A stretch of 64,000 bases of DNA from Neurospora crassa OR74A (lineage: Eukaryota > Ascomycota > Sordariomycetes > Sordariales > Sordariaceae): NCBI RefSeq assembly GCF_000182925.2, contig NC_026506.1, forward strand, positions 2,790,001 to 2,854,000. The letters run 5' to 3'. Below are positions 37,519 through 49,719 of the stretch, in pieces (the first letter of the stretch is position 1; each line of letters starts with the position of its first letter). Made by a program: the position numbers and the translations under genes. The notes under the pieces were generated by a model. The model was not told the origin of the DNA and searched no databases. It worked only from the letters and a program-made list of their open reading frames with translations.

Positions 37519-38139
37519 TAAAAATATTAATATTTCTATTTAAGAATTATTAGAAGTTTAATAAGGTTAATAATAATAGGAAATTGGAATATTTAGCCCT
37601 TATACGGTTATAAAATAAGAGTTTAAAGTAAGAGGATAATAATTGTAATAATAGTAAATTATTTAACTATAGCTTAAATAATTATAATTTAGATAATAAC
37701 CGTTAGGGTAATAATTGTTAGGGTAATACTAGCGATTATAACTTTTTGAATAATAACGATAGTAATAAGTAGGATATTAATAATACCGATTTTTTGAATA
37801 GCGGGTTGAAGAATTTCTTTAAAAATAAGGTTTAATAGAAACTGAATTTCAAAATAATTAGGCTACTATTATAAACGTTTAGAAGTAAGTAAAATAATAT
37901 ATTAATAAATAAATTTTCTAATTATTAATTATACGCCCTATTTAAGAAGTTTAATAACCCCCCTAATAACCTCTAACTTAATAATTAAAGTCTTACTAGT
38001 TTAAAATGTATAAGCCTAAATTTTAATAGATTAAGGATAAAATTATATAGTTATTATTAAAAAGTCTTAAAATTTTAAAACGAGGTAAATATTTATAAAT
38101 ATAGTTAAATATTTGTAATTTCCCTACTTAATTATTAAT
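37519..38139. other. Unassigned stretch upstream of the Helitron gene
   Basis: AT-rich sequence with a weak plus frame rich in Asn, Asp and Gly (for example NNDSNK and NSGLKNFF near 37.76-37.82 kb). No domain recognised. It may be Helitron 5' sequence or older host sequence; no Helitron 5' TC terminus could be fixed. Confidence 0.4.
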
Positions 38140-41100
38140 AATTAATTTTACTATTTATAGGACGACGAGGAAATTGTTCGAGCGCGTGCCGAATTGAAAG
38201 ATATTTAATATAATTACTATTAATAAAAATATAGTTAAAAAGAGGTTTTACTAACGCCTTCTTTAATTACCTTTATTATACAATAATATTCGAATCTTTA
38301 AGAAATAAACCTATTATAGTTTTAATTTGTATACTAAATATATAATTTACTCCGCTATATTTAAAATTGCTACTTAGATGGTTCATTTTATTGTATTATC
38401 TGTGTCCCTTTCTCTAATATTAATATTTAATTTTAGATAAAGATTTGTGTTTGTTGCCGCTAAGAATAGCTTTATTAAGAATATATTAATCCAGTATATA
38501 GGGAATTAAATAAATACCCTAATTATAAGTAAAATTTATTAATTTAATCCGGTAATATCGTTTAAAATATCTCTAACAATAATGATGTGCCGTATTTTAT
38601 CTACCTAGTATATTATTAATTATATCGCTCCGTTAACTACGACCCTATTACTAACTTTTATATTATATATATATACAATAATCCTAATTATAATATTTGT
38701 AATAAAGTTAAAATCTATATTTATTATAAGTAAGAATATCCCCGGCGGGATTTCTTTAAGAAGTATAATATTAAATATAATTATTACCGGTTATATTAGG
38801 ACTAAATTAACGAAGATAATCTTAATTAGGATAATAACGAGTAGTATACTTATAATTTTATGTATAACAATAATAATTTCTTCGAAGAATTTAGTATTAG
38901 AAATCCTACCTACCTTCCTAGAATAAGGAATCCTCTTAATACCTTAGATTCTATATTTAATATCAATAATTATATCATTAATTATAGTACTCTTAAAATT
39001 CCCGAATTATAATTACAACCTTAACTCCTAAGAAGAGGCCGGCTACCGGGTATACGGAGACCTTTATATAAATATACCTTTAGTATACGGTTCCTTAGTA
39101 TAGGTAATATTGAATACGAACCTAACCCGGTATTTGACGGTAATATAACTACCCGAATTATTCCTAAAGCCGACTATTAAATAAATTTTACTTTCTATAA
39201 GAAATTTGATATAATAATTTAATAATATTACTAATATTGTAAAGAAAAGTAGTTTGAAATGACGATTAACGGCGAAGGTGTATGTGATTGGTATTGCTGG
39301 GTTGATTCCGAATTATTAATTAACGACCCCTTCCTTTATAGTACTGAGAATTAGATAGATTTTGGTACTTATAATAAGAATGATTTAGTATTTTAATTGC
39401 TACGGTTTGATTCTATTAAAGAAATATTTATTTCGAGGGTCTATATCTTTTTTGATATTTATACCTTTAGTGGTATATAGTATAAATATTAAGGCTATTG
39501 TATTAGTTTTTTTCGAGATGTTTCGTATATTTACTATTAATTATTTAAATTACTATAAGAAATCGATATTACTTTGGTTAAAGTACAAAACGTTTGTAAT
39601 TAACGCTATATTATTAATTAAGTTCGAAGGGATTTTAAAGTTAATTACTATAAAATTAAATAATAATTTTATTTCTTAAAAGAATATTATTTTAGTTATA
39701 CTGATATTAATATTGTATAAAATTATTTCGATTAATTATTGGAGGATAGAGATATATTTAATAACGTTGTTATTATACTAGTTAATAATATTAATATTAA
39801 GGACTTTAATAAAGAAGATTAAGTACGATTGTAAAAGATTTTTAATAAAATTAAAGAGTTTAAAATTACTATAGCGTTAAATTTTATAGGGGGGATAATG
39901 AATAATATTAATTAATTGAGAGTTTAATTTTGTAGAGATATAATACCGGATTCCAATTTTACTTTAGTACGGGTTGTAAATATATTAGATAATTAGCCGT
40001 CCGGAGGTTAATAACCCAGTAATTAATAACCTAGTAATTAATAACCTAGTAATTAATAACCCGGTAGTTAATAATCCGGTAGTTAGTAACCTAGTAATTA
40101 AGTACCAGTTTTTAACCCGGTTCCCGCTCTAGCTTTATTTCTAAACCCGAATCCTTCTATTATTTAAATTCCACCTCCCCAACCTCTATCCCCCAGCTAA
40201 CCTCTAGCCCCCCTACTATTAGTAGAATTTTATATTTATATTTAATAAAGATTTCTTTGAAGTTAATCTATTAATGAATTTCGTTGTAATTAACTTATTA
40301 TATTTCAAGTATTTCTAACCCTCTTCCCTTACGGTATAGTTGAATATTTTACCTTTCGGTTAAGAGTAGTAAAATTTAATAATTAAGTTCGCTATATAAT
40401 AAGGTAGTATAATGGCCAGTTTATTTAATATAAATGGTTTTAATATATTGTATTTAATTCTATAATACGTAGCTAAGTTAATAGTAAGAGTATATATTAC
40501 GTAAATTACCCTAAGTTCGATCCTAAAACTTTCGCTAATTTATAATGATTTGAGGATTATTTCGAGGCTTGTAGTAAAGAAGCTATTACTTTTACTAATT
40601 CTATTGTCCGATTTACTAATATATTTCGAGGTATTCGGTTATATTGGATCTAGAAATTTTATAAATTCGCTTTATATATTAATTTCTTGGGTATGCTGGC
40701 TATGTTTATAACGTTTAGTATTATTAATTTTTATTAGGATAGTTTAGTAAAATATATATCCGATTATAAATTATAATTGGTATTTAATAATGATGAGCGC
40801 CGAGTAATTTTTCGAAGGAATATTTTTATTAACCCTTATATTGCTACTTACTACTTTTATAAGTATTTTGAATTTTTTAAAGAATATATCTTTATTTTTA
40901 AATTTAAATTTAATAATTATTAGTAGAGATTGGAATTCTAAGTTTGCGGTATTAGTTATACTTATAGTGTTTATTGGGTTAATAATATTAATTCCTTTAA
41001 TTTCGCTAACCTAGTAGTATAACGGGAGTTTATTAAATTATAGGGTTACTATATTACTATATATAATTTAGTGCTTTACTATATTAAATAGCTATAAGAA

Positions 41101-44100
41101 GTATACTTTGGCCTAAATAAGGATTTAGAAGGCATTCCTCGTACCCAACGTATAGAAGTTCTAATTGTAATTTAGGATATTAATATTCTGGAACCCGATA
41201 ATCCTTAGGCCGATAACTCTTAGGTTTAGGTCGATAATTTATAGGTCTAAATTTAAAATCTTTAGGGTTAGGGCGAGAATTTAGATATTGATATTTAAAA
41301 TATTTAATTTAACGATACTCCGCCCGGAAATTAAGAAGTTTAAAATTTTATTCCGGTTTATAGTTTAGCCCCCCTTCCGGCTATATTAGTTTTAGTATTG
41401 TAAAATTATATTGATTGTACTAATATATTAAACCGGCCTTATAATTAAATTGAATCTATATTTAGAAAATTTATAAATATAATTAATAAATTTTAATAAT
41501 ATATTTATAGTAATATTTATTATTTTTAAGTTCGTTAGTAAATTCGTACCCTCTCCAGCGACTATTAAATTTTAAATTTTAAATTTCTAGTATCCGAATA
41601 GAAAGTTTATCGTTTTTATTTCCCCTACAAATTATACGATAATCTTCTTTTAATAATATATATTAACCCTAGGTTTTAGCTTTTCGATAGTAAGTAGAAT
41701 AATATTATCCTTAATTAATATAATCCGGGTATTATACTAAGTTAGATAGCTAATACTAATATTCAACTATGTATAAGTATAAATATTGTACTTAATTATA
41801 TTGCTAAATATATTTTTAAAGCTAAAAATAGGATAAAGAGTTATATAGAAATTATTACTAAAGTAATTCCTAATATTATAGTAAGGCAATTAATTAAATA
41901 GTTTATAGTAAAGTTTATAAATAAGTTTATTATTAAGTATAATTAATTTATTTAAGAAGTTTGTTATATTCTTATGGACCTTCCTTTATAAGATAGTATT
42001 AGAAAAGTTATTATAGTCGATTGCCGTTATTATAATTATTAAGGTATTATTATTACTAATCCTAATATAGATTTTTTTACTAATAAATAGAGAAGATAAA
42101 ATGCTGCCGTTGAAGCCGCTAATACCGCCGCCGCTATTGGTTAAATTGATAATAATAAAGGAGGAGGTATTTATATTGATACTATTAGCTGTATTCGTTA
42201 AACCCAATCCTCCTATTAGAAGTATATAAATTAAGAAGAAAGGTATATTAATGTATTATATTTCGAATTTTTTACTACTTTTAACCTTAGACTACAGACT
42301 AGATTATTTATAAATTGTACTAAATTAAGGGTTTTTAATTACTTTCCTGTATATAAAACGGAAGAGAACTAGGCTAATTACGCCCGGGTTAAGTTTATGC
42401 TTTATTACCCTTATTGTTAGCCGGATGACTTTTATACTATTGATAGTATATAATATAATACTTTTAAAGAAGTATTTAATACGTATTAATAAGAATATAA
42501 GTATTTAGATAATTATTATAGTAAGTTTCTTACCCTAGAATTTAAGGATGATTTTGAACTTCTTAATTAGGAAGAGGAAGTAAATAAACTAGGTTGGGAA
42601 GATATTGTAAGAGATATGCCTAATTGTATTATTGAAGAGGATTTTAGTAATATTTTATGATACTAACCTATCGATTTTACTTATAATTAGTATAATAATT
42701 ATATAGTTAGATATTAAGAATTTCTTAGTTAAATTAGTGATTATTAGAAAGTACGGAAAATTAGTTTTAATCTTCTAAATCCTAAACCTATTACATAATA
42801 TATATATAATACCCTTAATCCCGAGTAATATATAGTATTTAATTTATTTACCAATTATTATTATATTGTTTTTAATAATAAAGCTCCCTAATAATTGCTT
42901 CTTTAGGTTGATAGTAAAGGCAGTACTAGTAAATCTTATTTTATTCGATTGCTTTCCTATAAATTTATTAATATAGTTGGTAACCTTCTTAAACCTATTG
43001 TTATTCCTGCTCTTATTAGTGTAGTTGCTAATAATATTGACAGTTATACAATCTATTCCCTTTTTAAACTTCTATTTGGTATTAGAATTTTGAATTGTTT
43101 TAATAGTATTAGATTTTCTAATATTTAAAGAGAGTTTAGAAAGTATAAGTATTTTATTATTAACGAAAAGTCTATACTAGGTATACGAAATATATGCTTT
43201 ATTAATAAAAGGCTACGGTAAATGTTCTTAAAAAACTAGCATTAATTTTTTAGTAGTGCTAATATCCTTCTTCTTAGGGATTTCTTCTAATTACTACCTA
43301 TTAGCTAGAAAGTATTATATTATTAAGAACCCCTTTAATTTATTAATAATTCTAATATTTAGCTTAAAGTAGTTGGAGATGATAATGCCGATAGACTTCC
43401 TAATGAAACCGAGGAGTAATGGTGTAAAAGAAAGGAAGGAAAGTTAGATTATATCTAATATATTAGCTATATTTGCTATTTTGCCTTCGATTAGAGTATT
43501 GAGCTTAAGTAAATTATCTACTAATAAAGTAATGACTAGGCTGGATTTTGTAAAGTACTTAAAGGTTTAAGAACTAATACCCTTATTATTCGTTATTAGG
43601 AGTTATTATTAATTCGTTGTAGATAGGTATGTTTGTTAATGAATAATTGGATTTTGCTAGTGTATTACGTATTTATCCAATTAATATTATAGTTAACGAG
43701 TATAATTTTATTTATTTAGAAGTATTGAACTGCTTAGTATTTGTAATTAAGGCTGCCAATAATCTATAGAGTATTAAAGTTAGTAATTATACTGAGGTTG
43801 GAAATTTGTATAATAAATTGATTTTAGTAATTAGTAGTAAGGTTATACTTATAGAGAATCTTTGGATTGAAGGAGGGTTAGTTAATAGTTCGATTAGTAC
43901 GATTGTTAATACTGTATAGGATGCTAATTAATATTATAATATTTAGTAAATTATATTTACTATATTAATATCTTCTATTATATTAATGTCTTTTACTATA
44001 TTAATAATTATTTACTAATTTTATATCTTTATAGCCCTAAGGCCGGCGACCCCCCTTTTATTATTCTAATGTACTTTCCTAACTATTGCGGCCCTCCTTA

Positions 44101-44450
44101 CTTCGAAAACTACTTAGATATCGATATTTACATTATTTCTATTTTCTAGGTTATTTATGAATTTTAACGAAGCGCTATTTATTATACTAGAATTTAGTTC
44201 CTATTAATTATTATATACATAATTATAATATATAAATTATAAGGCTAAACACTAAATTGAATTATATATAATATTTCTAAGAAAGACTTTACGGTTGGTT
44301 TATTTTATGTAGCTGTGTTTTGTGTTCGGACTTTGTAAGGTCTTATATTCGATAAAACTTTTTCTATTAATATATTGCGTATTAAAGTAAATAAGATATA
44401 TCGCTACCGAGCCCTCGATATTGTTAAACAATATAATTAATAATTAGTTC
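38140..44450 (+). pseudogene. Helitron Rep/helicase (RepHel)
   Basis: A single degenerate plus-strand frame carries the full Helitron domain order. An N-terminal zinc-finger region at 39225-39315 (INGEGVCDW) precedes RDFKVN and YIFFDIYTFSG segments. The HUH nuclease motif near 40948-40980 reads GISYTYSVYWV, with both His of H-U-H as Tyr (40957-40965). A downstream NYIAKYIFKAK (about 41795-41820) fits the catalytic Tyr block. The PIF1-type helicase follows: Walker A DSKGSTSKS (42910-42936), LLLRDFF (43276-43296), WIEGGLVNSSISTIV (about 43863-43910) and LFYVAVFCVRTLQGL (about 44294-44340). It would have driven rolling-circle transposition. Stops and lost catalytic residues make it inactive. Ends are approximate. 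Confidence 0.85.
40010..40099 (+). repeat. Six 15-bp tandem repeats inside the Helitron gene
   Basis: Six consecutive 15-bp units (AATAACCCAGTAATT and variants differing by C/T or G/A) start at 40010, 40025, 40040, 40055, 40070 and 40085. Because 15 is a multiple of 3, they would encode a pentapeptide repeat in a linker before the Rep domain. Confidence 0.9.
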
Positions 44451-45988
44451 TAAGCTAATTATTGCTACTACAAAGTCCTAAGCGGATTCCTCTAGCAATT
44501 AACCGGGCTTGCCGAATAGGTCTTAGATTGGGTAATATTAATAAGGATTTTAATAATAATAATACTAATAACGGCCGGCCGCCTTAGGGTAGAGGATTAA
44601 GGGGTAAATATAGTAAATTTTAGGGTCGATTATTATTAAAAATTTACGGTGCTAATATTCTTTTACTTATACCTACTTCTGGCGGTAGACGTTATAGTAG
44701 ACTATTAAGTAGTAGAATTAGTAGTATAACTCCTTTTAGAAGAGTTGGTTCAACGGCTGGGTTAAAAGTTGGTTTAGTAAGGCTTCGTAGTAGACTTTGC
44801 AAGAATATGTTTAATAGACCGTTATAATTAAGAGGAGGATAAATTAGTAAGAATAATTATTATTATAGTAGATAGATATAATAATTACTAAGTATACTTT
44901 CTATATTAATAGTTGTTGTATATAATTAAAATTTTTATAATTTTTAATTTCTCTTTCTTTTTCTCTTTTTCTCTTTTATTATTTTTATTACTTTTATTAA
45001 CTATTAACTATATTAATTATTTCTGAAGATAATAATTTCGAGCTCGAATAACGCTTTAATAATATATTGAAAGAAGAAGAAGAGTATTATAATTTACTTA
45101 CCCTTAAGTACTAATAGACTTCTATTAGTTAGGTTAATACTAAAATATTACTACTAATTAAAAATGAACTTCTTTATAAGAAGAAAATTACCGCCATTAA
45201 GCTTTATCTCCCTATCCGGCTAAAGTAGTATATTACTCTTATTATTAATTATAATTTAGATTATTCTAATTCGGAATTTAGGTAATTGAATTTTACTACC
45301 GGTTTAAAAAAAAAAAAAAAAAAAGAAAGGAATTTAATTCGACTTATTCCGCACACCCTAATCGAATACCTTATAGTATACTCTTTTTTAAAGTAATTAT
45401 TAATAGTATTGAAAAATAGTATATTTTACGGCAGTCTTACATTTCCTATTTCCCCGGAAACGGCCTATATATAGTTAATACTAGAAAATTAGAAAATAAG
45501 GAGGATTTGAGAGAGGTTAATAGTATAATAATTGAGCGTTTAAAGAAGAAATAAAATATAAGTAGGGAATTAAACGTATAAATTCTCTAAATTTATATTA
45601 ATAATAGTTATAGGCGTTCCTTTAATTACTATACTACGGGCGTCCTTATAGTACCTCTAGTAGGGCTAATAATAGTAAAGTAATTAAAAATAGATTATAT
45701 TATTTAATTAGAGTATTTTAGGAGTATTTACTGTGTTTGTAATTAAGTTTATAGGTTAAATAATAAAAATCCGATAAGAAGGGTTAGATTTAGTAATATT
45801 TTGGCTAGTATTATACCTTCGAATTAGGATTGATTATTAAGAACCTTCCTGTACTTCCCGTTTTAGCGTTGGTGCTAAAAAAATAATTGGCGGCGATTGA
45901 TTGGATATATCCAACTTCTCTTCTTTTTCTATTCTAATTCAACTTCTAATTTCTATTTTTTTCTATATTCTAATTTAGTTTTTTATGT
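44451..45988. other. Unassigned stretch after the Helitron helicase
   Basis: Segment 44530-44830 keeps some normal-looking bases (GGCGGTAGACGTTATAG, GGCTTCGTAGTAGACTTTGC) and could be the Helitron C-terminal tail. An A-run lies at 45306-45324. Around 45.33-45.9 kb two plus frames have few stops, but neither matches a family I know. I could not place a Helitron 3' hairpin with CTRR end. Confidence 0.4.
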
Positions 45989-45998
45989 ACTAGGAATA

Positions 45999-46033
45999 TT
46001 AGGGTTAGGGTTAGCGGTTAGGGTTAGGGTTAG
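45999..46033 (+). repeat. Interstitial telomere tract 1
   Basis: Consecutive TTAGGG units, written TTAGGGTTAGGGTTAG, then one degenerate junction (CGG), then two more units. TTAGGG is the telomere repeat of most filamentous fungi. The G-rich strand runs toward increasing coordinate. Confidence 0.9.
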
Positions 46034-46046
46034 TTCTAAGGGTATA

Positions 46047-46067
46047 GGGGGCCGGCGAGAGGCCCCC
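46047..46067. other. GC-rich hairpin beside the telomere tract
   Basis: GGGGGCC and GGCCCCC form a perfect 7-bp stem around a 7-nt loop. It is one of the most GC-rich spots in this part of the window. The core GGGGGCCGGCGAG recurs after tract 2. Confidence 0.7.
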
Positions 46068-46100
46068 GCTTGTAAATAGTTCTCTTGCTTTACTAGGATA

Positions 46101-46116
46101 TTAGGGTTAGGGTTAG
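46101..46116 (+). repeat. Interstitial telomere tract 2
   Basis: TTAGGGTTAGGGTTAG, preceded by TACTAGGATA and followed by the same GGGGGCCGGCGAG block as tract 1. The two tracts are the cores of a degenerate tandem duplication with a period of about 103 bp. Confidence 0.9.
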
Positions 46117-46149
46117 TAGCCGGGGGTGTAGGGGGCCGGCGAGGCCCTT

Positions 46150-47639
46150 GTAAAAAACTAAAAAAGAATTATTTAATAGTAAAAAAAAATGGGAAATTAA
46201 AAGTAAAGTTTAATTATTTAGAGTAGTAAAAAATATTTAAAATCTTTTATTACTTTAAAGTAGGGTATATCTATGGGCGTTTCACTGTCTTCGTTGGCTA
46301 CATTAGGCTCCGGCCAAGGAACGACTATTTTACTTAGCAATAAAGTGATTCTTTATAATATAAAATTTAATTCTACTTTAGTATATAAAGGGACTATTGA
46401 AAAACTCCTCCTCTTTATTATCCTCCTTAAGAATTATAGTAAATTAAGCGGTAGGGGCCGAAATAGGTACAATAATAAGTATAAAAACTAAATGAATAGT
46501 AATAGTAAACGTAGGGGCGCGAGGAGTAATAGGCGTAGGCTCGACGGGTATAGGGATAGAAGTAAAAGTAGGAGCGGGACCTTAATTAAGAGGAATACTA
46601 AAAGGATTAGGACTATACTATAGCAGCGGTAGGAATAGGTAATTATTATAAGGGTAACTGTAAAATTATTAAAGAGATTAATAGTAGCCCAGGAATTAGT
46701 TATATATTAGAATGTAATTAAATTAGATTTTAATAGGCGAAAAAGAAGGTATAATAGGAAGAGCGCCGAAGGTTGTAGTACTAATAGAAGTAGCGTACAA
46801 CTAAACCGGCACAGGGGCGGGCGGTACTAAAATAGCCGGTATAGGAGTGATAAGAGGAATAATTATAATAGGAGTAATTAGAGGAATAACTATAATAAAA
46901 GCAACTAAAGCGGAGAATTACAAAATAAAAGCGGTAACTTCTTATTCGCGCTACTAGGCGAAGAATTACTTATATTGTAAGTTATTAGAAAATATTATAA
47001 GATTTATAGAGAATTAGAATCTAAAGTGCGAAGGTACAATAGTAAATTTACTATTAATACTAAGGGTAAGTGCAACCTTATAATATTTAGAAGGCGGGTT
47101 AGTAAGTAGGGAACAAGAAGGAGAGAAGGAGAAAAAAAGAAAGGAAGAAGGGAAAGGGTAAAAAAAAAAAAGGAAAGTATATAATAGGAAGAAGGGTATA
47201 GAAGGAGGAGGAAGGCCGGGTACGTAGGAAGGTTCCGCTAGCGCTAAGGTAGGTAAAGGTAGTAACCGGGCGGGCAACGTTGTATAGAAATAGAATTCGT
47301 AATTACTTATATATAATAACGTTACCGCTTACGCTAGGGTTAATATAGGGAGGAGAGGGCTAATATTATAGGGCTACCGCCCTAGAAATTTATATCGGAC
47401 TCTATAGCCCAACTACCGCCGTAGCTTAACCCGTAGCTCTCAATAGCGCTACTCCGTTGCAGCGCCGGTCACGTACCTACAGTCCCTTTCAAAAGGCCGC
47501 CGCTATAAGCTCTACTTATAGACCTTTCCCCCTTTCCCCTTTATAGAACCTTATCGATTACTTAGGCGTAGTATCTATATACACTCTACTGTCCCCCTTA
47601 CACTTCGTATCTATTTTCCTATTACCAATCCGTACCCTT
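46150..47639. other. Unassigned stretch between telomere tract and gypsy-2
   Basis: A patch of nearly normal composition at 46273-46345 (CACTGTCTTCGTTGGCTACA) starts a 72-codon plus frame (46273-46491) that I do not recognise. From 46.5 to 47.28 kb the plus strand is purine-rich and could encode a Lys/Glu/Gly-rich protein (KEKKRKEEGK near 47.13 kb). From 47.28 to 47.58 kb it is CpG-rich without an evident frame. Confidence 0.4.
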
Positions 47640-49193
47640 CTTTATAAATTTATATAGTAGTTTTGCTATAGAGGAGAATTAGGCTATAAATTGTCTATAG
47701 AAATTAGTAAAACCTAAAAACTATTATAATTAATATTTCGAAGTTAGTACTTCCTAACGAGTAACGGCTTCCACTTTATTTAGGTCTATTTCAATACTGC
47801 TAAATATAATAATTATACTGAAGTATTTTATTCGCTAGGTATAAAATGCGTACTTATTAATATCGATTTACAAACCTATATTTATTAATTATTGGAATAC
47901 TTCTCGAATATATTTAATATACTCCTTATACGTTTTAGAGAAGATTAAGATATTATTGAGGTATATTATAGTATATACGTCTAGGATATTGTATAAGGTA
48001 TTGTTAATGAAATTTTAGAAAGAGGCTAGTGCTTCTAATAAATTAAAAGAGTATACTAATAATTTATATAGATTGAACCGTATAATGAAGGTTATTAATT
48101 ATTCGTAACCTTCTATTATATATAGTCTATTGAATATTGTAATAATGTTTATTTTTATAAATTATTTAACTCTCCAAATAATATTTAGGGTTTCTCTAAT
48201 TAATAGTAAAGGATAACGATTTTTCAAAGATATATTACTAATACCTTAATAATTAATATAAATCCTTATACTACTGCCTAATTGTCGTACTAGTAGTATT
48301 AGTGAGGCTATATCGGATATAGAAGGTCGTATAAATCCTTTAGCGAGGTTATTATTAAATCACTATTTAATAACCCTAAGTTCCTATAATAATATTAACT
48401 TTATTCTTAAATATAATAGTTTATTACTTGGGATTATATCGATTTCATAATTGTATAAACAGTTTTCTAGTAATTCCTTTGTGTTTATAGGGTTGGCTAC
48501 TCTAAATAAGTCTTTATATTTATTAAGGAAATATTCTTTAACTTCTTTAGGGGTAAATTTTAGTTTCGTAGATTTATTTATAAATTTATATACGTTTTCC
48601 TCTATAATACTGTAGATTCTATTAATTTCTGTTAGTAGTATAGGTTTTTATTTAAGTAGCATTAATTCTTATTTTAATAGCTTTATCCCTTCCTTAAAAT
48701 TATATATTCGGTTAATAAAAGCGCGAATAATTTCTCCTAGCCTAAGGAATACGGTAGAGAGTTAGTTTCCTACTACTTCAATTTTATAAACGTTAATAAA
48801 GTTATAAATTTTAAAGTTTTTGAAGTACTTCTTATATAGCTCCCCTCTACCCTATATAATTTCCTTTTAAGTATCTTCGGATAACGTTAGTATAACTACG
48901 TATATTTTATCTTTTTAAGATTCTTCTAACCCTGTCTAAATAATTAAATTAATATATACGCCCCTTAGCTGTATTATTATAGTAAAAGTTTCTATATACA
49001 TTAATTGGAAATTTATTGTATCAAGGGGGTTTATTTTTGAATTTACTAATTCGAAGTAGTATAGGTAAATATACTTAACCTATTCTAGCCTCGCTATCGT
49101 CTATACCCTAAGGCCGCCTTTAATTTTCATCATTATTCTAATCTTATTTAGTTTCTTATTAGGACCGAAAGGTTCTTCGAATTTTCTAATTAC
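47640..49193 (-). pseudogene. Gypsy-2 reverse transcriptase region
   Basis: Aligns with 9.7-11.3 kb of gypsy-1. In sense, the RT fingers lie near 48240-48360 and the active site reads YLNNILIF at about 47945-47968 (normally YLDD). The frame is stop-ridden. It ends abruptly at about 47640, before any RNase H motif. Confidence 0.82.
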
Positions 49194-49207
49194 TATTAGT
49201 TATAAGG

Positions 49208-49705
49208 CGCATAGGGAATTATATAGACAAAGGGAAGGGGTCCTTGCACCGTTGTAAATAGAGGTGGATCCGCGGGGTGAGAGAGTGAATAACGGGGCGG
49301 AGGTATTTATAAACGGGGTAAGGAGGTGGAGAAGTGGGGTGGTAAATAGGAAAATAGGATAGGGAAGCGGGGAGAAGGCGGAGGAAGGAGCGGTAGGGGG
49401 TAAAATAGAGAGGCGGCGAAGGAAGCGGCGCGTTAGGTCTAATCCTATTCCTATTATCTTTATTGTTCTAGTATTAGGATAATATAACAATAAGAGAGAC
49501 GAGATTAGTTTGCTATAACGGTAGGTAAGAATTATTATAGCTATAAGTAAAGTAGGAGCGGTGTAGAGAACTACGGCCGAGATGAAGCTGGGGGATTTCA
49601 TTCGGCGGCGCTTAACGCCGTACAGTTTTCCCCTCTAAAGAACTGGAGAAGGACCCTATGCCAATAAGGCGCTATAGTTATAGTATAGGGAATAGGACTT
49701 TTATT
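49208..49705 (+). mobile_element. LINE-A copy 6, 5'-truncated (498 bp)
   Basis: This is a plus-strand 3' fragment of LINE-A between 14-bp duplications TATTAGTTATAAGG (49194-49207 and 49706-49719). It is one of the least RIPed copies: ATGAAGCTGGGG and CTGGAGAAGG are intact. The hairpin arms and the GGGAATAGGAC end are present. On its opposite strand, 49200-49601 is open for 133 codons. Confidence 0.9.
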
Positions 49706-49719
49706 TATTAGTTATAAGG

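Noticed and set aside
39407-39679. 90-codon plus-strand frame
   Set aside because: Overlaps the Helitron N-terminal region in a different frame from the one carrying the family motifs.
40010-40099. CRISPR-like array
   Set aside because: Contiguous 15-bp units without spacers inside a coding frame, in a fungal genome.
41986-42207. 73-codon minus-strand frame
   Set aside because: Antisense to the Helitron Rep/helicase linker.
47014-47277. 87-codon minus-strand Pro/Phe-rich frame
   Set aside because: Low-complexity product of a purine-rich plus strand. No family resemblance.
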